Positions 19,034 through 31,000 of a stretch of 64,000 bases of DNA are shown here, piece by piece. Positions within the stretch are counted from its first letter, which is position 1. Every line of letters begins with the position of its first letter. Position numbers and translations under genes: made by a program. Below the pieces are notes generated by a model, which was given only the letters and a program-made list of their open reading frames with translations, had not been told where the DNA came from and did not search any database. The DNA is from Symsagittifera roscoffensis (taxonomy: Eukaryota; Xenacoelomorpha; Acoela; Convolutidae), in assembly GCF_963678635.1 (NCBI RefSeq), contig NC_087065.1:77041786-77105785 (forward strand), in the 5' to 3' direction.

Positions 19034-22000
19034 GTAAGTTTGGTCGTACTTAGTGTTTCAGTTTTCCAGAGTTATTCTGATTGTTTTTCTTGAAAAAAAA
19101 AACAGGATAGAGAAATATTTCAAAAATTGTGTTGCAATTTTTAGGCGAAAATAGTGAAAATCTAGAAGATTCTGGCAACGATTCGGATTTGTTTAAATTC
19201 AGTATGAACAAAAGAGTGTCTATAGATAGACCGTCTCCAACAGAAGGCAGTGCCAGAGAAGCGAAAGATGCCTTATCACTTGACTCCATAGACGGAGACA
19301 AGAGTCAAAAGACATCTAAATCAAAATCATCCACGTCGTCATCCAAAATCAGGAAAAGTATCCTCAAAAACAACGCAAATGCTTCGTCGCCTTTGCTTAC
19401 AAGTCCACAAGAGAATGTAGAAATGGAAATTAAAGACTCGAAACATAGTCAGAAAAGCATGCGGTTTGTGGCTTCTGGTGACGCTTTGGATTCTGTGAAG
19501 GCGTCTGAAGCACAAAAACGTCGGGAATTGAGTTCAAAATCGAGGCGGTCATTGAATTTGAGTATCCCAAAAATACCCCTGGTCACGCACAAATCCTTTG
19601 ACGAGAATCTGCTGCTGCCTAAAATTTACAGTACCAAAACTCCAGAGCCACGAGAATTAGTATTGAAACAGAATTTTGCTGGAGATTATGGATTCACTGT
19701 GAAAACTTCTACGCTGCTGGAGAAAGTGCCATTAACAGGTAATAATTGATATAAGTTGCCATTTAATAATGAAAAGCTCAGTTTAATGACTATTCAGGGA
19801 ACTCGTTTTCAAGGGCTTAAGGCTAAATTGTAACCCCCCGCTGGCTGGTCAAAGATTCGCCCCCTTTAGCCGCCTTCGGTACTATTTCAAAAACATGCAT
19901 TTTATTAATAAAAAAAACATTTTTTTATGAAAAAGCCTCTGGAGCTCCTGTATAAAATTTCGTGATTTTTTGGTCGAAACCTTCTAAAAACAGCGGATCA
20001 AAATTTTTTGTAAATCCGCCCTCTCGCCTCGACTATATTGCAACTATATCCGCATCTGATGTTATTGCAGAACTGAAGTTATTGAGTCTCATCAAGATGT
20101 GGTTTTAGGGGAGATAATCGAAAGGAATATCCACTTTGCGGAGTCGAGTGCGAACAGCAGTCAAACCACAGGACTGCTTCCGGGAGATAAACTTCTGAAG
20201 ATAAACGACACGCATGTCGAAGGACTCCCTAAGGACAAATTACTAGAGCTGATTAAGGCGACCAAATCTCCAGAAATAAAGATCACGGTCCAACCTGTTC
20301 CAGAGTTGCTGGAGTTATGCCAACGGTGTGGTCTGGAAGATAACTCTTCATTGGCTGCTATCACTGACAGAAACTTCGACAAAAAGTCAAAAACGGTTAG
20401 TGGATGAAGAGTTTTTTTACTGAATACTAAAAATGTCAAATGCTTCAAAATATTGATTCTATGTTGTATCATTGATGTTGTTCTGAAATAAAAATGGATG
20501 ATTGTATTTGACGTCTTCTTCATAATAGATTTTTACAAGTTGTTGGATTGATTTTATCGTTTTTTTTTGGTGTAGTAAATTTTCATGTTTAGCTTTAATA
20601 TGTTCTTTCATTTCAGTTGAAAAAAGGAGTGTTTCGTATGTTTTCTTGTGTAAGTCAGTCGCTTCTGTTGAACCTTTACTTTAAAGAGTGGGTTCTGAAC
20701 TTCTGTCATAATTTTATCCCACTTCAATTTAAATTGACCTTAAAATTGAAATCTTGATCTTGCAATCTGTTTTTGCAACAGTTCGCGGGTACGAGAGATT
20801 TGATGATATTATTGATAAAGAAGCCTATTATTATAATACTTTGATGCCCTTTTTTAGTTGGTTGAAGGTTCTAGAGTGTTCCTCGATGACTTTAGTCAGT
20901 TTTTCCTGATGTCATAACACTTGTTTAGGCTGGTAAGTCGGAGGAGGCTTTGAAGGCGGAGAGCCAGTACACACTCACTCCTTCCTACTGGCTAGTGCAT
21001 TCGGAGGGATATTCTGGATGCACAGTGTTGAATGAACAGGGAAGTAACCAAAGTGGCGGAGGCGGAGGTCAAACTAGAGTGAAGTTGACAGAGTCCGGAT
21101 CTAGTCTTCTGGTAGATGAAGCTGATTTAGAAAAGGTAATATCGGTTTCAGGAGGGTGTTAATAACAGAAATAAATGAGCAAGGTTATTAAAGTTTAATA
21201 TACCTGAAATATCTGACTACAGTGCTGATTTAAATTATCCGGACCAAACGAACAAAACTTGAATTTTCAAACGCGTTTTTCTCAAATTGGGTTAAGATTA
21301 GACAAATAGTGAAGAGAACAAAAGTTGCTTAGAATTTTACCAGAATTAATATGGTGCTATTTTTTCTCCGAAATTCTCAACAAAAATTTTACCCCAAAAA
21401 TGGGTCATTTTGGCTTTTTTCAATTAATCAAGAAATACGCGGAAACTTCTTTGTCAATTGATAAGAAAATTATATCACAGGAAGCCTCTTTTGCAGCTCA
21501 ACAAAGTTTAGGAAGGGTTAAATCTCCAAAAACCAGTATAAGAGAAAAAATTATCACTTGATAGTCAATAAATGTGATTTTTACTATATAAAACCCAGAA
21601 GTTCTGTTTAAAAATAAATTTTAAACAATTTGCGCAAATTTTTGGAGATTTAACCCTTCTTAAACTTTGTTGAGCTGCGTAAGAAGCTTCCTGTGATATA
21701 CTTTTCTCATCAATTAACAAAGTAGTTTCTGCATAATTCTTGATTAATTGAAAAAAGCGAAAATGACCCATTTTTGGGGTTAAATTTTTGTTGAGAATTT
21801 CGGAGAAAAAATGGCACCATATTAATTCTGGTGAAATTCTAAGCAACTTTTGTTCTCTTCACTATTTGTCTAATCTTAACCCAATTTGAGAAAAACGCGT
21901 TTGAAAATTCAAGTTTTGTTCGATTTGTCCGGATAATTTAAATCAGCACTGTATTTATGTAAGTTCGAATACTTCTATGCAAGCTCTGAAATTTTTCGAA

Positions 22001-25000
22001 TTCTTTTTTAAGACTTATTTTAGGGCTTATTTTAGGCAGGGGATGTCTAGGATTTTCTCGTGGTTTTTTAAATTGTTGATAAATTTTTTCGGCCTTTTTT
22101 TAAGGTCGGCCAATTTTATTTTTCGAGCGCTCCCAGAACACTATAAAGACCCTCTAATGACAACATTTTTTTGCGCCGCATGCAAATTTTGTAATAAAAA
22201 AACAGGTCAAAAAGCCGTTTTTGCGCGCTTTTTGGAAACTTTTGATCAAAAAATTGCGTTGGGGCAACAATTGTTTAAAATTTATTATTTATAATTTATT
22301 GATTTCATGAAAAAAACGTCATGAGAAAAAACAACTTATTGAGACGTTGTTTTAGTGCAATCCGTCGGAGCTTGACACAGTCGAAGACATATGCAAGCTC
22401 CGCTACGTCAATGAATCTTCAATTCTGCACGTACTGAGAACTCGCTACTCGGGAAACGAACTATTTCATACATTTTGCGGATACAATCTGCTAGTTATAA
22501 ACCCCGCTCACACTACTAACGCTTACAATGACAAGGCGATGACAGTGCTGAAAAAATGCGCCTCCAAGGAAGAAATGCCGCCCCATATTTTCTCGATGGC
22601 CCAATTAGCCTACAGGAGGATGATAGCGTCCAGACGCGACCAGAGTGTGGTGTTTTTGGGGCAGTCTGGCTCGGGCAAAAGCGAGAATCTGAATCACGCC
22701 TTGAAATATCTCACGACAAACGCTGGATCTACGAACAACATTGTCACAGGTGAACAACCTTGTCACAGCTTCAATAGAATTACACTCAACTAAAACAGAA
22801 TGTTAGTTTTTGACTTGCGAAGTTTGACACGCGTGCTTACTTATGAGCATATTGACATTAAAGGAGGTTCGAGGATCTTAAGATACTCCAGTTTGCCGGG
22901 TAACCACAGAAGAGGTGAAGCTCCTTTTTACAAGGAGTAAAAAGGAACAATTTTTAGACAAGATTATTTCTCAAGTTTTTTGTCTGGTCGGGGGGGGGGG
23001 GGGTTGATTGTTAAACCACAAATGATGTTATTTCAGCTGATAAGATGGTCGCCACCCAGACGGTCCTGTCCTCCTTTGGGTCTTGCAGGTCCTCTCAGAA
23101 CGGAAGTGCCTCTAAGTTCACCCAGATTGTCTCGATCGAGTTCGATTACGGGGGAACTATATCTGGAGCTAACATCCAGGGTATCCTACTGGAAAAGAGC
23201 AGACTGACCAACTACTCTGAAAGAAAGAAGGCAGAGAGTGGCTTCAGTATATTTTCACAGATGGTCTACGGGTGTAATGAAGATGAAGCGAAGTTGTGGA
23301 GTTTGCCGAAGACATTTCCCGGAGAAGGTGGAAAGGAAACGTATTTCTCTCATAAGGTACTGTAGCAGAGTTCCAAGACAACATTGGTCTCTCGTGTGGT
23401 AATTAAAAGCTAACAAACAACGAAAACGAAGTGAGTTCTTACTTATTTAGGTCGTGTTTCTTTTTTCTATTTTATTCTAGCTTACGTTATATTCTGCGTT
23501 GGCATATAGTTACTTTTGAAGTTCACATTCTTATTTTTTCAACAGATGGAGCAACGGACGGCGATTACGCTCTCCATAACAGAAGTGCAAATGACTTGAG
23601 AAATTAAAATTGACTATACACGAAAAATCATGAACAACTTCTAGTTTCTAAAAAGGATTTTAAAGTTTACTCATCGATCCAAGTTTTTAAATTCAGTTAA
23701 TTTTATCCAAAAAGTGCCAATCAAAAATTGTTCCTGAAATTCAAAAAGCTTAAATCCGACAGATTTTTTCTTCGAAAGTTGAAGAATGTTCAAACGTTTT
23801 CAATCATTTTTTTTTCGATTTCAATGTTCTACACATTTTCTATTAGCTGTTTTTTTAATAGTTTGAATTGGAAATGAGGGCGATTGTTTAGTAGAACTTG
23901 ATTTGCGTATTTCAGGCGGAAGTCGCTGTTCATGGGAGCCGTGGACTTTCTTCTCATGTGTACTCGTTCAAGAGACTGAAGAATGCGTTTGAGGTGCTGG
24001 GCGTGTCTAAGGCAGAGCAAGATGCAATATTCGGTGTAACTGCTGCTATCTTCCACCTTCTTCTGTCCGGATCAGTCAAATGTGAGAATTAAAGTCGACA
24101 GACGCGCAGAGTTATAAGGGTTGTATATGTAAGAAAAAGCAAATATAACTGATGGATGCAGTCAGGGTCGCCATGAAAAAATACAAGGAAAACCAAGCCT
24201 GTGCCATTTCATGTGATTTTTATTCCACTCGACCTCATTTTTCATTTCAGGTTTTTAATCATTTTCAAGATTAATGAACGTAGTGAGTCATCTTTTTTAG
24301 TACTTGATTTTTTGTTTGATTGTTTTTTTTCAGGAAAAGTCTTAAAGTTTGTTCAGGCTCAAAATCAGTTTTTCGCGGTTTGATGTTTGATTTTTTTTAA
24401 ATTCAATTCTTTTCCTTTGTTAAAAGGAAGGCAAACACCACTATCGAACAGCAAAAGTGTTAAGGTCACGAAAAACGTGATCGACTTAATTTCGAAAATG
24501 GAATTTAGTTATCAGATTTCCCAGCGAAATAAAATTTTTAGCTATTGATCCAGTTTCCTCGAATTGGGTTCTTTTTTTATCAAAAAAGCACCAATCATAA
24601 ATTCTTCGTGAAGTTCAAAAGAGCTTTAAGGATATATATTTCTTCTTTAAAATTCGAAAGCTGTTGTCCTTGCGTTGATTACTCTTTTCCAACTGTCAGT
24701 TGGCTATGTTAGTGTCATATCTCCTAACTAATTTAACGATGACAAATGATGAAAGAATCGCAAAGCATATTGCAAACTAGCTGTATCGCCATTCGTGGCG
24801 CGCTATCTAATCTCGTAAATCAAATTACACATCTTAATTTTATTTTCCCATTCAGGATTACTTGACCTTAAAAGAGAAAGAAATAATTTAAATACTGTTG
24901 CTTTCTTGTTAATCTAGTAGCATCGGTAGCTGCTTTATTGGTAAATAGTCTTCCAGCTACCATGGTACAGTTCCAAGCTACCATGGTACAGTTGATAGGA

Positions 25001-28000
25001 CAAGAGACGCTGGCACTTTTGCTGCATAGCAATGGCAATTTAATAGCAACTGTAGATGCTTTATTGTTAGTTAGATTTGTAAATTGTCAAGCGACCCTGT
25101 CGCAGATACGAAGTCGTGAGAGCCCTAATCTCGAGGTCGGAGGTTTGGTTCCGGCACATGACAGAAATTATTTCTTATGGCTTCTTTTTATATTTTTTTG
25201 ACTTTTAAGAGCTATTTTTGCTGCTTGTGTTTGCCAAGTGCAGCTTCTTCACCGTGCTAAATTTCAGTGCCTTAGAAAATTTCAGAAACATGCTATTTTT
25301 TGAGTTTTTTTTCAAATTCTTTTGCTAAAAGAAGGAAAATACGCTCTCCAATTAACAAAGCCGTGCTGGCGCAAAAAATGTGAATGACTTCTACGGCTGA
25401 AAGTGCATTCCAGTGTTTAGCTTCTGGAACGGAATTAAACAATCAGCTTTTGACACATTTTTTTAAATGTTGAAATTGTTCCAATTGAAACAGTTTTGAA
25501 ATTTCGAGCTTCAAAGTTTTGTTTTTTGAAAATTTGAATGTTTTAAAAAAAGTAGTTTTCCGATTTTTTTTTCAGTTTTACTTTTTTTCCTGTTTGTAGG
25601 CCGTGTTTCAATTCAGTCAGTTATGATGCACGTGTCTGATTAGTTCTAAGCAGTATTTAGTAAGAGATTTTTCTTAGAACCAGGAGTTCAAAGGTAAAAG
25701 TAGAGACTCCCGATCGTTTGAAAAATTGCCGAGACGATTTTGTGTAATGGCTCGGCTCTTGATCAATGCGAGAATCGAGAATGTTTATCAAAGTTTTCGA
25801 TAAATTATACATTAGATTTGATACTTCAAACGTGTGTTTTTGTAGTTTTCTTCCTATTTTTTGCGGCTCATCAATAGTATCTTGTGAATGTTGATGTTCG
25901 ACTGAAACAAGAGGACATCCGAAGAAAGTCTTTGGAAATAAAGGCATTAGTTTTTGCAAATGCGTTAACTATGTGCCTGTGATTGAAAAAAGTGAGGATT
26001 AATTTTCCAGTGAGTGTTTTTTTTTCAAAGGTTAAGCTGATCTTCGAATTAAGTTAAGCTTAATATCTGCATTGGTAATCGCGCTCTCTCTTATCTAAAA
26101 TATTTGACATTGCTCTTAACGTCAGTCGTACGTTGTATGTAATTAAACTTGAGCACGAAGTTTTTTTAGCGGGAAATAAGTACGAATTTGCCGACCAAGA
26201 ATCAGCGGAAAAGGCTGCGCATCTTCTGGGAGTCAAACTACAGACTCTGACTCGAGCTACTTTCTATGGAAGTGTCACAGGTGTCGGATCCTCTGCCCTG
26301 AGCGCCAGAGCCGGAAGAGGTATGCGAGCAGGTGCTGGAGCTAACCTGGATCTCTCTGGACTGGCCTCCAAAGACATGTTGGAAGGGATGGCTATGGGTC
26401 TATACCAGGATCTTTTCAACGCTGTGTTGTCTCTCACAAACCGATCTCTTTCTGCGAATTACAAATCGAACATTGCAATGCAACTGATTGACGCGCCAGG
26501 ATTGATTAAGAATTCGTACGATGACAACGATAAAGGGAACTCTTTGGAAGATTTATTCGTAAATTACACTCATGAGAGATTGCATCAGTTGTTTCACGAT
26601 AGCACAGTCGCCAGTCCTTTAAAGCTGTTCGAACAAGAACGAATTGAGGTTGACTTTGAAGACTCAATGCCTACGGATCCCTCATTGATAATTGACATGT
26701 TGGATCAGAGTCCGCTGAAGAAGTTGTCAAATGATGACGAAGAAGTCGAAGTGAAAGGTCTTCTTTGGGTTCTGGACGAAGAGTCTATCTTCCCAGACGT
26801 GACATGTGAAATGATGCTGAACAAAGTCACAACCATATATGGAGATAGAGCGGACGGGTTGCTATCAAGAAAGGGGACCACTCTGTCTATCAGACACTGT
26901 CAGGGTTCAAGTCCAGTCACTTACAATGCAGAAAATTGGTTGCAGAGATGCAAAGAGAATCCAGTGTGCAGAATGTCTTTACCAATGCTACAAGAATCAT
27001 CCAGGTTTGTATTGTTTTGTTCAACCGTACTGAATGAGAAGGTCTATACATGCATGATTGGGCGGCTTTGGAAAAGGTGGGGGAGTGTTTGCAGAGCCAG
27101 AGTTTAAGGACGTTTTTGAGCGGATTTTGTACTTTCAAATTTGCTCCTACCAACCCTAAAATTTGATTCTAACCAGCCTTCAACTGTTCCTTCAAAGAGT
27201 TATTGAAGAAAGAAAATCTGATTCATTCGGTAAGAGAAAATATTATCGTTTAAGCAAAATGTTTGTACCTAGGGATCAGCGTAGTGTATTAGTACGAACC
27301 TTCTTTTTTTTCTAACCTAACTCGCAACTAAAAGTGTTCATTGAAAGTGGAAAGTGTTCACTTATTTGGGAATCTCGATCTAGCATTGGAAATTTCATAG
27401 CATATATTATCTGCTTTATTTGTGACTAGCGTTTGTGATGTATTAAGTGTGCGTGGCTGAGTGCTTATGCGTGAGACTCATAATCAGTTGCAGTAGGTCG
27501 CAGATCGAATCCGATACGTAGTCGAATATTCACCAATTCGAGACTTATTTCAAGTTTCTCTTGTTGCCCTTTATAGAGCCGCTTTTTGTCGTGTTCTCGC
27601 TAGTGTTTGCGAAGTGAGGCTTCGCCTCTGTGTTAAAATGTAGAGAATATACCATGTGCCTCTTGTGGCATTTAAAATTTGTCTTTAAGATATCGTTTGC
27701 CTTTTTGCTGAAGAATAATAAGTAGAAATAGAGTTTAAATTGACTGAAGATGAGCATTGTTTTCAGTGTGAATATAGCGGAGGTGTTCGGTCGACTGCGC
27801 AGTTATGTGAGTGGAACAGTAGCTGGCACTATTGGGGGAGGAGATGCATTGAATCTGAGAAGACAGACTCAAGTCAGAAGAGGCTTCTCATCCATCGCAG
27901 CTGTCAAGAAAAACTCACTCTGTCTTCAAGTCAAGTTCCAACTGGTCAGTTTGATGCCTTTATACACATCCAAGTTATGCCATACTATTTGAGCTTATAA

Positions 28001-31000
28001 GGTTATTAATAGTAATGGACGTAGTGAGTACTCTTGTATAGGTCTTCGTTTTTTTTTTCAGGAAAAAATCTTAAAATATTGATGCACTCAAGTTTAATGC
28101 ACTTTTTGAGTTCAATTGAAATTCATCTATCGAAAGTGACGTAAATAGCACTCTCCAAATACGAACGTGCAAATGGCGCAAAAAAAACGAACGTTTTCTA
28201 GTGTCGAAAGTAGAATTTATTTTTAAGATTTCTCAGCGGAATATAAACTTTATCTATTGATCGAGTATTCTCAAGTTGGGTTCATGTTATCAAAAAAGCG
28301 CCATTCATAAATTGTTCTAGAAATTCAAAGACCTTAAAGGGCATCTATTTTTTTTCTTTGAAATTCGTGTTCTTTTTTCATTTTTACTTGCATTCATTAC
28401 TCTTTTGCAAGCTTCGATTGGCTATGTTTTCTTTTTAAGTGCAGTTCATTTTCATTGTTAAAAGGATGGCGAAATTAACTATCGAAAAGCAAAAGTGTAA
28501 AGGTGACGAAAAACGTGATCGACTTCTGATTTCGAAAATGGAAATTAATTATCAGATTTCCCAGGGAAAAAAAAGTTTTACGTATTGATCCAGTTTTATC
28601 AAATTTGGTTAATTTTTACAAAAAAAGTGTCCATCATACATAGTTCTACAAATTCAAAGAGCTTTAAGGCCATCTATTTTTTTTCTTCAAAATTCAAAAG
28701 TTGAACGCTCTTGAAAAAACAAGTCAGTTTTTTTTTCAGTTCCCTTGCGTTCATTACTCTTTTCCAACTGTTAGTTGGCTATGTTTTATCACAACGAGAT
28801 GATATCACATTTATTGGTGTAAATTTTTGACAAGTTTTACAGCTATGCTATGCTTAAGAAAGCATAGCTTATATATACTATGCTATACTTAGAAAGTATT
28901 TAGATCGAGCCTTGATAACTTCCGAAGAAAAACATTATTAAAGGTCATAGTTTCGAGAAGTTATTCATACTACTATCCAATCTCAATTTCATGGTCAATA
29001 TTTTCGAAATTAGCTTTGAATTTAGGATTTCGTTCTGGAATTGTTGCGCCACACGCAGATGAATTTCGTTCTGTGTATGATGCCGAACATGAAGTGTGCT
29101 CAAGACCTAGGCTCCTATTCATCAATCGACGTGCCTTTCCTCAGAGCCCAAGTACAAGCTACGCAGATAGTATCAGCCGCCAGAATGTTCCGAGTCGGTT
29201 AGTTTTTGAATCGGTTTCTATTTTTTATCAAAGGTTCCTAACTGAAAAGGTTTATGAAGGTTTCATGACTGAAAGGTTTGTGATAGGTTCCTAAGTCTTG
29301 TGCACTGAAGGTGATGGCATATGATTCCTAACTAAATGAAAATATTAATATATTAGACTGATAGCGCAAAAAAACTGAGTGATAATTTTATTTTTATGAA
29401 TCGCAGAGGATCTAGCGTTCAGGTGTATTGCTGAGCGAAGCTAATTTTGCGAATCAATCCAAGAATTAATGTTGACAAATCAAGTTTCATTTCTAGATGA
29501 TGATATTAATGTCTGGTAATGTGTTAAGGCTATCCGGACAACGTTCACTTCGATATCTTCATCAGGAGCTACAGCATGTTGGTGTCAGTCGACTCCTTCG
29601 TCGTGAATCCGTTGGACGAACGTGCCACGTCTCAGAGTCTGTGTGAGGCGCTGGAGATACCGGCCGGATGCTACGCAGTGGGAGTGACCAAACTGTTCTT
29701 CCGCTGTGGAGTGTTGGTGGATCTGGACGAGAGAAGAGACGAGAAGATAGGCGCGGTGATCGTGGACTTCCAAGCATACTGCAGAGCCTACTCGGCCAGA
29801 CGCCACTTGCAGAAGCTGCAGATGCAGAATAGAGCAGTGGCCTGTGTCCAAAAGAATATCAGGCTCTTCTGGAAAGTTAGACAGTGGGACTGGTGGAAAC
29901 TATACATCAGGGTGAGACACTTTTTACGACTCTCATAACCTTTCAGAAAGGCCCAAAGTTGAGCGCTTTCCAAGAGTGCTACTCAAAATTATTATTGGAG
30001 CCACGAGAGAAAAGTATATTTTTTCCGGCCAAATGTGGATGGCAAAGGTATTGAGTGTCGAAACAAAATACCATATAAGCTCTCTACCCTATCGCAGCTC
30101 CAAAAAATATAATTTTTTAAATAGTTCGAACTGTGTTCAAGAAATTCAAGACATTCATTTAGTGAGACATATAGTGCTGTGTAAGAAAGTTATCACAGTA
30201 AGTTAAAAAATTCACGATTAATTTGGTACAATAATAAACAAATTGCCATCTGGCAACAGTGATTTAAAATCACAACGAAAATTATATTCAAATAAAAATC
30301 ATAGATCTATCTGTGAGTTTTTTTAGGATATCGAACATATTTTATTGCTCAGTTGGACTTGTGTTAAGGTGTTGCCCCTGGCGCGAGTGGCTCTCTCGGA
30401 GGAGGAGCGTCGGGCCAAAGTGGCCAACCTGGAAGAGGCCACTCGAAAGTTGGAGCAGAAGGACAGTGAGAGGACAGAACTGACCAGTCGGGTAGCCAGA
30501 CTGGAGCAAGAGGTACGTTCGAGCAGTAGTAGATGAAGCATGTCGTGTTAGATCCATATATTTGATATGATATAAAGAACATTTGAGTATGATATCATAT
30601 TAGGCGTCTAATGATTAAGAGGTGATGAACGTAGAGCAGACTCATACATAGGTTGCGATGATTTTTTTTTAAGTTTTTTTTTCAGGACTCAAATTTACTT
30701 TTTCGTGGTTTGACTTTTGATTTCTTTTCAAGTTCAGTTCATTTTCTTGGATAAAAGGAAGGCAAACTTCTCCATCGAACAGCAAAATTGTAAAGGTCAC
30801 GAAAATTGTGATCAACTTCTATTTTCGAAAATGCAATTTAATTTTCAGTTTTCCCAGCGGAATAAATAAAATTACTTATTGATCCAGTTTCTCAAAATGC
30901 GTGAATATTACAAAATTTGTGAATCATAAAAATATTTAAGAACCTCAGAGACCTCTTTCGAAAATAGACGTTTTTTTTAAAAAAAAAAGGGAAGTTGTTA

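Noticed and set aside
21325-21846. Two near-identical short proteins on opposite strands
   Set aside because: They are the two arms of the foldback element read in opposite directions; symmetry, not genes.
21977-22294. Phe-rich 105-codon ORF
   Set aside because: T-rich intron sequence translated as Phe; no membrane-protein pattern or homologue recognised.
25657-25959. 100-codon minus-strand ORF in intron 7
   Set aside because: No recognised domain, biased composition, and it is unsupported by any neighbouring exon-like sequence.
27450-27520. Possible Met-tRNA gene
   Set aside because: A and B boxes are present, but the acceptor stem does not pair and the same sequence recurs inside SINE copies.
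29016-29294. 92-codon ORF
   Set aside because: It is a shadow of myosin exon 10; the correct frame (29,026-29,197) matches the family and splices in phase.
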